From NCBI GenBank assembly GCA_036365515.1, contig CM070873.1:212893376-212957375 (forward strand): a stretch of DNA of 64,000 nucleotides. The letters run 5' to 3'. The notes under the pieces were generated by a model that worked only from the letters and a program-made list of their open reading frames with translations, had not been told where the DNA came from and searched no databases. This DNA comes from Torymus aiolomorphi (taxonomy: Eukaryota; Arthropoda; Insecta; Hymenoptera; Torymidae). The position numbers and the translations under genes were made by a program. Shown piece after piece: positions 23,701 to 36,099 of the stretch. Within the stretch, counting starts at the first letter, position 1; each line of letters starts with the position of its first letter.

Positions 23701-24000
23701 TTATTTTCAAACAGTGATCTTTTTATTTACAAACCTTGAGGAATTTCTTATCCAAAAGAAAATTTTTAACTTCTCTAGGTTTCTTGGAAAAGTTCGTCTC
23801 TATTGACCAAGAAACGGTACAATCAATTCTCATGCATTTTTGCGTACGCGGTTGCGTGAAAGCGCTGCTCTGCTTCAACAGAAAAATCTTCATAATGACG
23901 AAAAAGATTATGGAAGTCGTATTTGTTTTTATAGTATTACCCAGTTCCATCGGTGAAACAAATACCTTTTTTGGCGAAATCAAAAGAATTTTTTATTAGG

Positions 24001-27000
24001 GTAATTGATTATAATTTTTTAGGTAAACTGCTACGGCAGCACGAGATTAATTGTCTGAAAAAGTATGATGCTTTTTTAAGTTTTAAAATTTAATTCTCTA
24101 TAATAGAGGACCAATGCTGCCAAACTACACTGGTTAGTGTTGCAGTGAAATGATTGTGCCGCTTCTTGGTAAAAAAGACATACTTTTCCAAGAAACCTAA
24201 AAGAGAATTTAAAAATTCTTCTCTGGATGAGGACTCCCTTAAGGTTTGTAAATATGAAGTTCACTGTTTAAAAATAAAAGAATGAGTTTTAAGTTTATAT
24301 AAAAGAGAAAAAAGATGTCTTCAAATGATGAATTAGAAACGATGAATTAAAACTAAAACAAACGTTAAAATCAGCAAAACGAGTTCCTATAACTCATTTC
24401 ATTCCTGTAACTCATCATTTATCCTGTAACTCATCATTTATCCTATAACTCATCATTTCATTCTATTAAACTGTTAGCACACGTTGAGAGGGTTGAACTA
24501 TAACATTTCTCAGTATCAGAAATTTTAGAATTTAAGAAAATTGCTTTTTAAAAACCTTGATTTTAATGCATTTCTTTTAAACCAAAACTTCAAATAGAAA
24601 CAATCTATTGTGATCAGAATAATTGTTTCTTGAAAATTCAGGCAATTTTAAGATTAAAATGTTACATTCGACATCTACGAAGAACCAATATTCAAAGATT
24701 TATAAATTTTTCAAATATTAATTTTCAGTATTTAAGAGATTTTTTATTATAAGTCAAAAAATTAAACATCGAGTTGAAATTATTACAGTTGCTTACCGTT
24801 TACCATCTAAAAAGAGATGTGCATAGTTAATATTACTTTGTATTATAAATAATTCACATTAATATGCGAGTAAATCTCAGGAACTCTTAACTTATTGGGA
24901 CCTCCAAAGTTTAAGCTCAAAATTTTTGCCTTTCAATAAAAAATAAAAAATAAAAAAATAATTATAAATAATGGTAAAGAATCAGCTGCGTACAGAAAAT
25001 TAAAAATGGTCGAAAAATCAGTCATTTTTTATGTTATTAATGTGCCTTGCCAATCGATTTATTTATAATTACACAACAAATTCAATGCATATTATAATTG
25101 AAATAACTAAGTCAATAAAGAACATTAGTCACTCCATTTAATTTTTTATTTAGCAATCATAAGAAATACGTAAATCTGATGTGATGTTTGAAAGAAGATT
25201 GATATTTTATATTTCCACATATAATTGTAATAACGATTACTTCTTAGAAAACAGAAACTTTTAAAGTAATAAATTCAGTGTAGATTCTTATCTATTCAAA
25301 GATCAAATACGCAGAATGCCAGTATTTATAAGAGTTGTAGTTTAGAATAAAAACCAAATTTTCCTTAATTTTTAGATTTAAAAGTAGTGCCAAAAAAATA
25401 TACCATTCAATCACCGGGCTTGTAAATAATTTTTTTTCACATTCAGAAAGGCTTAAAGAACAAGAAAAACTTTGTCCTGTAGATGTGTCTTCAAAATTAA
25501 ATCACTTTTTCAAGTTTCGTCGTTTAGAAAAAAAGGTGACATTTTCTTCCTGAATTTTTTTCAATCCAAAATTGACTTGAAAGTATCGCCAAAAAATAAT
25601 ACCGTTAAATTGAGCTTGTACATATTTCTTTTTATGTTCAGAAAAGCTAAAAGAACAGTTAAAACTTGACTCATGAGCGTTCCTCTAAATTTTTTTCATT
25701 TATTTCGAGACATAAGAGAAAAATAATTTTGAGAATAGTAGATATACTATTACCATACCATACCCTGACCAAAATATCATACACGCGTTTTTGAGTTGGG
25801 AGCGAAAATGGACTTTCGGACAGGGTATGGTGAATAAATCTTTTATATGGGCTAATTTTCGTAGTACATCGACGTATCAGGGCTCAAATTAAAGATTTTG
25901 GCACACAGAAAAGCTAAACAAATTGTGCGACGATCGTGTGTTCCTGTTCCTATATACATAATATATCGATTGGCAAAGCACATTAATAACATAAAAAATG
26001 AATGATTTTTCGACCTCTTTTTAATTTTGTGTACGCAGCTGATTCTGTACCATTATTTATAATTGTTTTTTTATTTTTTATTGAAGGGTAAATATTTTGG
26101 CTTTAGTTCATTTGAGTGCTTAAACTTTGGAATTCCCAATAAGTTAAGAGTTCCTGAGATTTACTCGCATATTAACGTGAATTATTTATAATACAAAGTA
26201 ATATTCACTATGCACATCTCTTTTTAGATGGTAAACGGTAAGCAACTGTAAAAAATTATTTCTACTCGATCTTTAATTTTTTGACTATAATAAAAATCTC
26301 TTAAATACTGAAACTTAATATTTGAAAAATTTATAACTCTTTGAATACTGCTTATTCTCCGCAATGCTTTTTTTAGGTCAAAAACTTGAGTTGAAATCTC
26401 GGACCGATTTTTCTAAAAGAATAACATGTTTTTTTTTTTTTTAACTTTTTTCATTCGAAAGTACAAGTCTTCAGTTTCAAAACCCCAAAAATTCAAGTGG
26501 AGAAATGAAGGGTTCATAAATAATTAAATTAAAAAGACGGCGGCGCGTTGCAACAGTTTAACCTTTAGACTGCCGGCATTTTTACGTTAAAAATGAATAT
26601 TTTTAAAAGGTAAGATTTATTTATATAAATATCTAATATGTCGAAACGAGTTTTCAAGGTCACAGCTGGCTCATATATGAGTCAGGTCGGCAGTCTAAAG
26701 GTTAATAACATGAAATGATAGAGTTACAGGAACTTTTTTTGCTGATTTTAACCTTCGTTTCAGTTTTGATCATATACATCATTTTTCTCTTTTATATAAA
26801 CTTAAAACTAATTCTTTTATTTTCAAACAGTGATCTTCGTATTCACAAACCTTGAGGGAGCTTTTATCCAAAAGAAAATTTTTAACTTCTCTGGGTTTCT
26901 TGGAAAAGTTCGTCCCTATTGATCAAGAAGCGGCACAATCAATTCCCATGCATTTTTCCGTACGCGGTTGCGTGAAAGCCCTGCTCTGCTTCAACAGAAA

Positions 27001-27116
27001 AATCTTCAAAATGATGAAAAAGATTATGGAAGTCGTATTTGTTTTTCTAGTATTGCCCATTTCCATCAGTGAAACAAATACCTTTTTTGGCGAAATCAAA
27101 AGAATTTTTTATTAGG
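24001..27116. repeat. Long-inverted-repeat module 2, first unit of a 3.1-kb tandem duplication
   Basis: Arms about 24080-25050 and 25970-26995 around a core (25060-25965) that is the reverse complement of the module 1 core. Compared with module 1, the GC-rich block is absent from both arms: the right arm joins the sequence either side of it directly at about 26345. The next unit begins 3,116 bases later with nearly the same sequence. Confidence 0.82.
26562..26701. mobile_element. piggyBac-type MITE, copy 2
   Basis: Inverted relative to copy 1, flanked by TTAA (26558-26561, 26702-26705). Same position in the module arm, so it was copied with the module rather than inserted anew. Confidence 0.85.
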
Positions 27117-30100
27117 GTAATTGATTATAATTTTTTAGGTAAACTGCTACGGCAGCACGAGATTAATTGTCTGAAAAAGTATGATGCTTTTTTAAGTTTT
27201 AAAATTTAATTCTCTATAATAGAGGACCAATGCTGCCAAACTACACTGGTTAGTGTTGCAGTGAAATGATTGTGCCGCTTCTTGGTAAAAAAGACATACT
27301 TTTCCAAGAAACCTAAAAGAGAATTTAAAAATTCTTCTCTGGATGAGGACTCCCTTAAGGTTTGTAAATATGAAGTTCACTGTTTAAAAATAAAAGAATG
27401 AGTTTTAAGTTTATATAAAAGAGAAAAAAGATGTCTTCAAATAATGAATTAGAAACGATGAATTAAAACTAAAACAAACGTTAAAATCAGCAAAACGAGT
27501 TCCTATAACTCATTTCATTCCTGTAACTCATCATTTATCCTGTAACTCATCATTTATCCTATAACTCATCATTTCATTCTATTAAACTGTTAGCACACGT
27601 TGAGAGGGTTGAACTATAACATTTCTCAGTATCAGAAATTTTAGAATTTAAGAAAATTGCTTTTTAAAAACCTTGATTTTAATGCATTTCTTTAAACCAA
27701 AACTTCAAATAGAAACAATCTATTGTGATCAGAATAATTGTTTCTTGAAAATTCAGGCAATTTTAAGATTAAAATGTTACATTCGACATCTACGAAGAAC
27801 CAATATTCAAAGATTTATAAATTTTTCAAATATTAATTTTCAGTATTTAAGAGATTTTTTATTATAAGTCAAAAAATTAAACATCGAGTTGAAATTATTA
27901 CAGTTGCTTACCGTTTACCATCTAAAAAGAGATGTGCATAGTTAATATTACTTTGTATTATAAATAATTCACATTAATATGCGAGTAAATCTCAGGAACT
28001 CTTAACTTATTGGGACCTCCAAAGTTTAAGCTCAAAATTTTTGCCTTTCAATAAAAAATAAAAAATAAAAAAATAATTATAAATAATGGTAAAGAATCAG
28101 CTGCGTACAGAAAATTAAAAATGGTCGAAAAATCAGTCATTTTTTATGTTATTAATGTGCCTTGCCAATCGATTTATTTATAATTACACAACAAATTCAA
28201 TGCATATTATAATTGAAATAACTAAGTCAATAAAGAACATTAGTCACTCCATTTAATTTTTTATTTAGCAATCATAAGAAATACGTAAATCTGATGTGAT
28301 GTTTGAAAGAAGATTGATATTTTATATTTCCACATATAATTGTAATAACGATTACTTCTTAGAAAACAGAAACTTTTAAAGTAATAAATTCAGTATAGAT
28401 TCTTATCTATTCAAAGATCAAATACGCAGAATGCCAGTATTTATAAGAGTTGTAGTTTAGAATAAAAACCAAATTTTCCTTAATTTTTAGATTTAAAAGT
28501 AGTGCCAAAAAAATATACCATTCAATCACCGGGCTTGTAAATAATTTTTTTTCACATTCAGAAAGGCTTAAAGAACAAGAAAAACTTTGTCCTGTAGATG
28601 TGTCTTCAAAATTAAATCACTTTTTCAAGTTTCGTCGTTTAGAAAAAAAGGTGACATTTTCTTCCTGAATTTTTTTTCAATCCAAAATTGACTTGAAAGT
28701 ATCGCCAAAAAATAATACCGTTAAATTGAGCTTGTACATATTTCTTTTTATGTTCAGAAAAGCTAAAAGAACAGTTAAAACTTGACTCATGAGCGTTCCT
28801 CTAAATTTTTTTCATTTATTTCGAGACATAAGAGAAAAATAATTTTGAGAATAGTAGATATACTATTACCATACCATACCCTGACCAAAATATCATACAC
28901 GCGTTTTTGAGTTGGGAGCGAAAATGGACTTTCGGACAGGGTATGGTGAATAAATCTTTTATATGGGCTAATTTTCGTAGTACATCGACGTATCAGGGCT
29001 CAAATTAAAGATTTTGGCACACAGAAAAGCTAAACAAATTGTGCGACGATCGTGTGTTCCTGTTCCTATATACATAATATATCGATTGGCAAAGCACATT
29101 AATAACATAAAAAATGAATGATTTTTCGACCTCTTTTTAATTTTGTGTACGCAGCTGATTCTGTACCATTATTTATAATTGTTTTTTTATTTTTTATTGA
29201 AGGGTAAATATTTTGGCTTTAGTTCATTTGAGTGCTTAAACTTTGGAATTCCCAATAAGTTAAGAGTTCCTGAGATTTACTCGCATATTAACGTGAATTA
29301 TTTATAATACAAAGTAATATTCACTATGCACATCTCTTTTTAGATGGTAAACGGTAAGCAACTGTAAAAAATTATTTCTACTCGATCTTTAATTTTTTGA
29401 CTATAATAAAAATCTCTTAAATACTGAAACTTAATATTTGAAAAATTTATAACTCTTTGAATACTGCTTATTCTCCGCAATGCTTTTTTTAGGTCAAAAA
29501 CTTGAGTTGAAATCTCGGACCGATTTTTCTAAAAGAATAACATGTTTTTTTTTTTTTTTTTTTTTTTTAACTTTTTTCATTCGAAAGTACAAGTCTTCAG
29601 TTTCAAAACCCCAAAAATTCAAGTGGAGAAATGAAGGGTTCATAAATAATTAAATTAAAAAGACGGCGGCGCGTTGCAACAGTTTAACCTTTAGACTGCC
29701 GGCATTTTTACGTTAAAAATGAATATTTTTAAAAGGTAAGATTTATTTATATAAATATCTAATATGTCGAAACGAGTTTTCAAGGTCACAGCTGGCTCAT
29801 ATATGAGTCAGGTCGGCAGTCTAAAGGTTAATAACATGAAATGATAGAGTTACAGGAACTTTTTTTGCTGATTTTAACCTTCGTTTCAGTTTTGATCATA
29901 TACATCATTTTTCTCTTTTATATAAACTTAAAACTAATTCTTTTATTTTCAAACAGTGATCTTCGTATTCACAAACCTTGAGGGAGCTTTTATCCAAAAG
30001 AAAATTTTTAACTTCTCTGGGTTTCTTGGAAAAGTTCGTCCCTATTGATCAAGAAGCGGCACAATCAATTCCCATGCATTTTTCCGTACGCGGTTGCGTG

Positions 30101-30242
30101 AAAGCCCTGCTCTGCTTCAACAGAAAAATCTTCAAAATGATGAAAAAGATTATGGAAGTCGTATTTGTTTTTCTAGTATTGCCCATTTCCATCAGTGAAA
30201 CAAATACCTTTTTTGGCGAAATCAAGAGAGTTGTTTATTGGG
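27117..30242. repeat. Long-inverted-repeat module 3, second unit of the tandem duplication
   Basis: Nearly identical to module 2 throughout. The clear differences are a longer T run (29546-29569 against 26429-26442) and a few substitutions, such as gtgtag/gtatag near 28393. Includes MITE copy 3. The likeness points to a recent tandem duplication or an assembly effect. Confidence 0.82.
29688..29827. mobile_element. piggyBac-type MITE, copy 3
   Basis: Same orientation and position in the arm as copy 2. TTAA at 29684-29687 and 29828-29831. Confidence 0.85.
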
Positions 30243-31300
30243 GTAATTGATTATAATTTTTTAGATAAACTGCTACGGCAGCACGAGATAAATTGTCTCA
30301 AAAAAGTATCATGCTTTTTTAAGTTTTAAAATTTAATTCTCTATAATAAAGGACCAATGCTGACAAACTACACTGATTAGTGTTGCAGTGAAATGATTTT
30401 GCCGCTTCTTGGTAAAAAAGACGTACTTTTCCAAGAAACCTAAAAGAGAATTTAAAAATTCTTCTCTGGATGAGTACACCCTCAAGGTTTATAAATATGA
30501 ACTTCACTGTTTGAAAATAAAAGTATGAGTTTTAAGTTTATATAAAAGAGAAAAAAGATGTCTTGAAATGATGAATTAGAAACGATGAATTAAAATTAAA
30601 ACAAAGGTTAAAATCAGCAAAAAGAGTTCCTGTAACTCTATTATTTAATGCTATTAAACTGTTAGCACACGTTAAGAGGCTTGAACTATAACAATTCTCA
30701 GGGTCGGAAACTTTAGAAGTATACTCACCTATCCAAAAAGTAAAGAAATCGAAATTTGAGACAAGACCTATTCAATTAAATTCAGATACAAGATATTAGT
30801 AAATTAGCAAAAAATTGCAAAAGATGGAACACAAAGTATTGACTTATAATAAAAAAAGATTAAAAAATTTATTATATGATATTTATTAAGTACGAAACAA
30901 CGAAATAGTGAAATACGTCGGCAACAGCGCGCTCCGGCGTAGCGCACAAAGCACGCGCGGCGACTCGCCGCCGTCTTTTAAATGTTATTACTTATGAACC
31001 TTTCATTTCTCCAACTTGAAATTTTTGGGTTTCGAAGGTGAAAACTTGTACTTTCGAATAAAAAAATTTATTTAAAAAAAAAATAGTATTCTTTTAGAAA
31101 AATCGGCCAGAACTTTCAACTCAAGTTTCTGACCGCATAAAGGCATTTCAGAGAATAAACAATAGCACCACTGGAAAGAGGGGGAAAATCTATCGATATA
31201 TGTTCTTTGTTTTTTTTCCAAGAGACTCAGCATATGATTATGAGAGAGTTGAAAAAAGCGCAAAGGGTAGTTGTTCCGATTAGCTTTTAAGGACGCTTCC
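30243..31300. repeat. Partial fourth long-inverted-repeat module
   Basis: 30243-30700 continues the tandem pattern but is more diverged. 30960-31260 matches the arm segment seen at 19990-20300. Between them (about 30710-30960) is unmatched AT-rich sequence. No gene. Confidence 0.65.
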
Positions 31301-32439
31301 CGGTTTGTCGCGATTTGTTGAACTCATTTAACAATGCACGAATGTGAAATTAATACATATTAATAGTTTAATTTTAATCTAAATAAGGAAATATTTTTTT
31401 CTACAAAATATCAACTCTATCAAAAGTTATATTAAAAGTAAAAAAAATCATTTTTGCTTACATTTGTGTGCGCCAAGAGACGGCGATGAACGCAATTGTA
31501 TGCCCCCAATTAATGTGCTTGTACACGTTTGTATGCTCCCGATTAGTGTACTTTATCATCATAAGAAATATCATTTTCAATATAACCAAACCTATAAATA
31601 TACAAATTATGATAATATATTAGCGTTTCACATATTTATTACAAAAATATATTAATTTACCGGTGCTACGATTTGGAAGTTCATTGATATATTTTGCATC
31701 GGCGTCTTATGCAATTTTCTTCTTTTTGAAGTTAATTTTGAATTCACTTCCAAAATCTATTGCCAGTAAAAGTATAATATAATAAAAAGAAGGTTATAAC
31801 ACTCTTTTCTATAACGTGATGAAATATTTCTACACGAAAAAACGTAGTTTGTACAATCACTTTTGAGCCACGTAAAACCTAACAAACGTTATGTTTACGC
31901 TCTATCGGCACGCACAAATGCTGATTGCGTGCGGTATTACTGGACAAAGTCATTTAAAATACGAGGAATATCTTGAAATTTGTTATAAATGGTTATTGTG
32001 TAAGTGTGAAAATAGTTTTATAACATGTAAGCACTTTTTACTTTTTATACTTCAAATTACTATTATACATTATCTTATAAAAATATTGTTGTTTCTTAGC
32101 ACCTTCAAATAAGAAAAAGTAATGAATCTTTCCAAATCACATGTTGTACTTTTTAAAGCATTATTGCAATCTTACTACTGACTAAAAAAAATTGACACTT
32201 AAATCTTATAAAAGCTAAATAGATTAATTTTTGAAAGAAAATTATTTCAATGCTGTCTTCGTATCAGCTTATTTGTATGACGCGTTCTCGGACGCGTTTA
32301 AATAACAGAGCACACAAATAGGGACAAGTACACAAATCGGAGCTCGCTGGCTGGTTTCTAGCGGAACTCGTATATTGGGGCCCAGCCGAATCTCGCAAGC
32401 TGTGCTGGCCGAGTCGCTTTGTACCTACTCCAGCTGGTA
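31301..32439. other. Unique interior of the giant foldback
   Basis: No repeat partner in the window except short matches to the GC-rich block (about 32340-32420). It holds one possible short exon at 31891-31999, described separately. Otherwise AT-rich and non-coding. Confidence 0.45.
31891..31999 (+). other. Possible short coding exon, unrecognised
   Basis: An ATG at 31891 opens a frame of balanced amino-acid composition that meets a good donor-like site (ttgt|gtaagt) at about 32000. The composition stands out against the AT-rich surroundings. The frame stays open to 32112 past the donor. No family recognised and no partner exon found. It may be a captured gene fragment, or chance. Confidence 0.2.
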
Positions 32440-33790
32440 GAGACTTTGAGGTTAAAAAACGATATGCAGTCATTTTCTTTCTTGCGATATCTCATTGGAA
32501 CAGTTCATCTCAACGTTCTTTATAAAATACATGTTATTCAGAGATTCAAAAGTGGGTTTAAGACACAGTACATCACCCTGGGGGGGCTTTTCCGGAAAAG
32601 CTATTTTGTTCATAATTTTTTTCTAAACGTTTTGGGACTTGATCTACAAGAAACCATCGAAACATTTTTCCGAACGACGTAATTGCGACTCTGGGAATTT
32701 TTTTTCATGTTTAAGACACAGTATATCGCCTTGGTGGGGTTTTTCCGGAAAAACTATTTCGTTCATGATTTTTTTCTAAGCATGTGGGGACTTGGTCTAC
32801 AAGAAACCGTCAAAACATTTTTCCGAATGACGTAATTGCGGCTCTGGGAATTTTTTTTTCATGTTTAAGCCACAGTATATCGCGCTGGGGGGGCTTTTCC
32901 GGAAAAGCTATTTCGTTCATAATTTTTTTCTAAGCATTTGGAAACGTTATCTACAAGAAACCGTCTTAACATTTTTCCAAACGACTTAATTGCGGCTCTG
33001 GGAATTTTTTTTTCATGTTTAAGACACAGTATATCGCCTTGGTGGGGTTTTTCCGGAAAAACTATTTCGTTCATGATTTTTTTCTAAGCATGTGGAGACT
33101 TGGTCTACAAGAAACCGTCAAAACATTTTTCCGAACGACGTAATTGCGGCTCTGGGAATTTTTTCCGTGTTTAAGACACAGTATATCGCCTTGGGGGGGC
33201 TTTTCCGGAAAAGCTATTTCGTTCATGATTTTTTTCTAAGCATTTGGGAAAGTTATCTACAAGAAACCGTCGAAACATTTTTGCGAACGACTTAATTGCG
33301 GCTCTAGGATTTTTTTTTTCATGTTTAAGCCACAGTATATCGCGCTGGGGGGGCTTTTCCGGAAAAGCTATTTTGTTCATAATTTTTTTCAAAGCATCTT
33401 GGGACTTGATCTACAAGAAACCATCGTAACATTTTTCCGAACGACGTAATTGCGGCTCTGGGAATTTTTTTCGTGTTTAAGACACAGTATATCGCATTGG
33501 GGGGGCTTTTTCGGAAAAGCTATTTCGTTCATGATTTTTTTCTAAGCATGTGGGGACTTGGTCTACAAGAAACCGTCAAAACATTTTTCCGAACGATTTA
33601 ATTGCGGCTCTGGGAATTCTTTTTCATGTTTAAGACACTGTATATCGTCGTGAAGGGGTTTTCCGGAAAAGTGATTTCCTTCATAATTTTTTTTTTAGGT
33701 CGTGTGGGACGTTTCCTTCAAGTACCAGTCGCAAAATTTTTCCTAGCGAAGTTATTGCGACTCTGGGAATTTTAGTTTTCGTGTGTGTCG
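32440..33790 (+). repeat. Second ~153-bp tandem array (about 8 units)
   Basis: Units contain aagacacagtatatcgcc, a seven-G run, cttttccggaaaagctattt and tctacaagaaaccgtc. Measured spacings are 153, 154, 154, 152, 154, 152 and 153. Two variants alternate in part (catgtggggacttgg against catttggaaacgttat). Unlike the outer satellite in overall sequence. Confidence 0.93.
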
Positions 33791-33964
33791 CTATGGGAAA
33801 ATTGACTTGTCTGTAAGGGTGGTTTTGGGGGTGGTTTATGGGGGTGGCGAAGTGCTAAATTAGTTTTTACACGGTTTTTGGTCAATTCCTACCCTGTTTT
33901 ATGGTTTTAAACCGGTTATAATGTAAATCGCAAATTTTAATTTTTTCGTTCACTGTGCACGTTC
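33791..33964 (-). other. Terminus-like segment between two satellites
   Basis: Contains G-rich tracts (gggtggttttgggggtgg near 33819) and an imperfect palindrome gttcactgtgcacgttc at about 33948, recalling the outer terminus palindrome. It abuts the start of the right 153-bp array. Probably the end of a second, related foldback arm. Confidence 0.35.
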
Positions 33965-35720
33965 GGAATTTCAGACACATTGTATAACCACGGGATGCCC
34001 CCCAACTAATATCTGCAATAAAATTTGTCCCCAATTAATATGAGCGATAGTTAGAATTTTTTATTCGTTCTGGCGCCCCCTTCATCCCTTATTTGGAAGG
34101 GTTCCGGAACAATTTTGTCATCGGCAATTTTTTTGTATAACCACGAGATGCCCCCCAACTAATATCTGCAATAAAATTTGTCCTCAATTAATATGAGCGA
34201 TAGTTAGAATTTTTTATTCGTTCTCGAGCCCCCTTCATCCCTTATTTGGAAGGGATCCGGAACGATTTTGACATCGGCAATTTTTTTGTATAACCACGAG
34301 ATGCCCCCCAACTAATATCTGCAATAAAATTTGTCCCCAATTAATATGAGCGATAGTTAGAATTTTTTATTCGTTCTCGCGCCCCCTTCATCCCTTATTT
34401 GGAAGGGTTCCGGAACGATTTTGACATCGGCAATTTTTTTTGTATAACCACGAGATGCCCCCCAACTAATATCTGCAATAAAATTTGTCCCCAATTAATA
34501 TGAGCGATAGTTAGAATTTTTTATTCGTTCTCGCGCCCCCTTCATCCCTTATTTGGAAGGGTTCCGGAACGATTTTGACATCGGCAATTTTTTTGTATAA
34601 CCACGAGATGCCCCCCAACTAATATTTGCAATAAAATTTGTCCCCAATTAATATGAGCGATAGTTAGAATTTTTTATTCGTTCTCGCGCCCCCTTCATCC
34701 CTTATTTGGAAGGGTTCCGGAACGATTTTGACATCGGCAATTTTTTTGTAGAACCACGAGATGCCCCCCAACTAATATCTGCAATAAAATTTGTCCCCAA
34801 TTAATATGAGCGATAGTTAGAATTTTTTATTCGTTCTGGCGCCCCCTTCATCCCTTATTTGGAAGGGTTCCGGAACGATTTTGTCATCGGCAATTTTTTT
34901 GTATAACCACGAGATGCCCCCCAACTAATATCTGCAATAAAATTTGTCCTCAATTAATATGAGCGATAGTTAGAATTTTTATTCGTTCTCACGCCCCCTT
35001 CATCCCTTATTTGGAAGGGTTCCGGAACGATTTTGACATCGGCAATTTTTTTGTAGAACCACGAGATGCCCCCCAACTAATATCTGCAATAAAATTTGTC
35101 CCCAATTAATATGAGCGATAGTTAGAATTTTTTATTCGTTCTCGCGCCCCCTTCATCCCTTATTTGGAAGGGTTCCGGAACGATTCTGACATCGGCAATT
35201 TTTTTGTAGAACCACGAGATGCCCCCCAACTAATATCTGCAATAAAATTTGTCCCCAATTCATATGAGCGATAGTTAGAATTTTTTATTCGTTCTCGCGC
35301 CCCCTTCATCCCTTATTTGGAAGGGTTCCGGAACGATTTTGACATCGGCAATTTTTTTGTATAACCACGAGATGCCCCCCAACTAATATCTGCAATAAAA
35401 TTTGTCCCCAATTAATATGAGCGATAGTTAGAATTTTTTATTCGTTCTCGCGCCCCCTTCATCCCTTATTTGGAAGGGTTCCGGAACGATTTTGACATCG
35501 GCAATTTTTTTGTAGAACCACGAGATGCCCCCCAACTAATATCTGCAATAAAATTTGTCCCCAATTAATATGAGCGATAGTTAGAATTTTTTATTCGTTC
35601 TCGCGCCCCCTTCATCCCTTATTTGGAAGGGTTCCGGAACGATTTTGACATCGGCAATTTTTTTTGTATAACCACGAGATGCCCCCTAACCAATATCTGC
35701 AATAAAATTGGTCCCCAATT
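33965..35720 (-). repeat. 153-bp satellite, right array (about 11.5 units)
   Basis: Reverse complement of the left array (17105-19543), same unit and spacing. A few units have point variants (gaaccacgag against taaccacgag; ggcgcc against cgcgcc). Short open frames here are chance. Confidence 0.95.
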
Positions 35721-35724
35721 AATA

Positions 35725-35929
35725 TGCTCAGTTGTCGGATTTTTATTTTTCGTTATGTATCTCTTAGGGGTAGTTTTAGTGGTGCTCTCGGGGGTAGTTG
35801 TGTTTTAAATACCTTTTTTGTTGATATTCATCAATTTTATACCATTTGTGATCGTCTAATTTCGATTTAAGCGAAAATCCAGATTTTAGAATTTTCGTTC
35901 ACGATGAACGATCCAAACTTCAGTCACAT
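35725..35929 (-). repeat. Right single-copy terminus of the giant foldback
   Basis: Reverse complement of 16906-17104. Ends cttcagtcacat at 35929. Outside it is the second copy of the 8-bp duplication (35930-35937). Confidence 0.85.
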
Positions 35930-35937
35930 GAATAATG

Positions 35938-36037
35938 AAATTCTAAGAAATTTTTTTACGAAGAAAGCAAAAAGATTCATGCATGAAAGATTTTAAAAGT
36001 AATGCTACGACTAACAATAACATCGTTGACAATTAAA

Positions 36038-36099
<62 letters not shown>

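Larger units (their letters stand above)
19544..23990. mobile_element. Long-inverted-repeat module 1
   Basis: Left arm 19544-21345 and right arm about 22245-23879 are diverged inverted copies around a ~900-base core (21346-22244). Each arm carries a GC-rich block (20.28-20.70 and 22.85-23.28 kb), which accounts for overlapping open frames on both strands. The left arm, but not the right, has a 140-bp piggyBac-type MITE. The left end is cut at the satellite junction; the right arm runs further to about 23990. The core and inner arms are the reverse complement of modules 2 and 3. No coding region is convincing. Confidence 0.8.
16906..35929. mobile_element. Giant foldback-type DNA element, 19 kb, with satellite-bearing inverted termini
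   Basis: Both ends carry the same sequence in opposite orientation: about 195 bases of single-copy terminus (16906-17104 and 35725-35929), then tandem arrays of one 153-bp satellite in opposite orientation (17105-19543 and 33965-35720). The whole is flanked by an exact 8-bp direct repeat. The interior holds long-inverted-repeat modules (19544-30700), a partly unique stretch (30700-32440) and a second ~153-bp array with its own terminus-like end (32440-33964). No transposase frame was found, so it would be non-autonomous. It interrupts the 3' part of TE2. Layout resembles Drosophila FB elements, where the long inverted repeats are themselves tandem arrays, but no sequence link is claimed. Confidence 0.82.

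Noticed and set aside
26852..30250. Repeated 87-90-codon frame (also at 23736)
   Set aside because: Part of the non-coding module arm and duplicated with it; composition and lack of domain argue against a gene.
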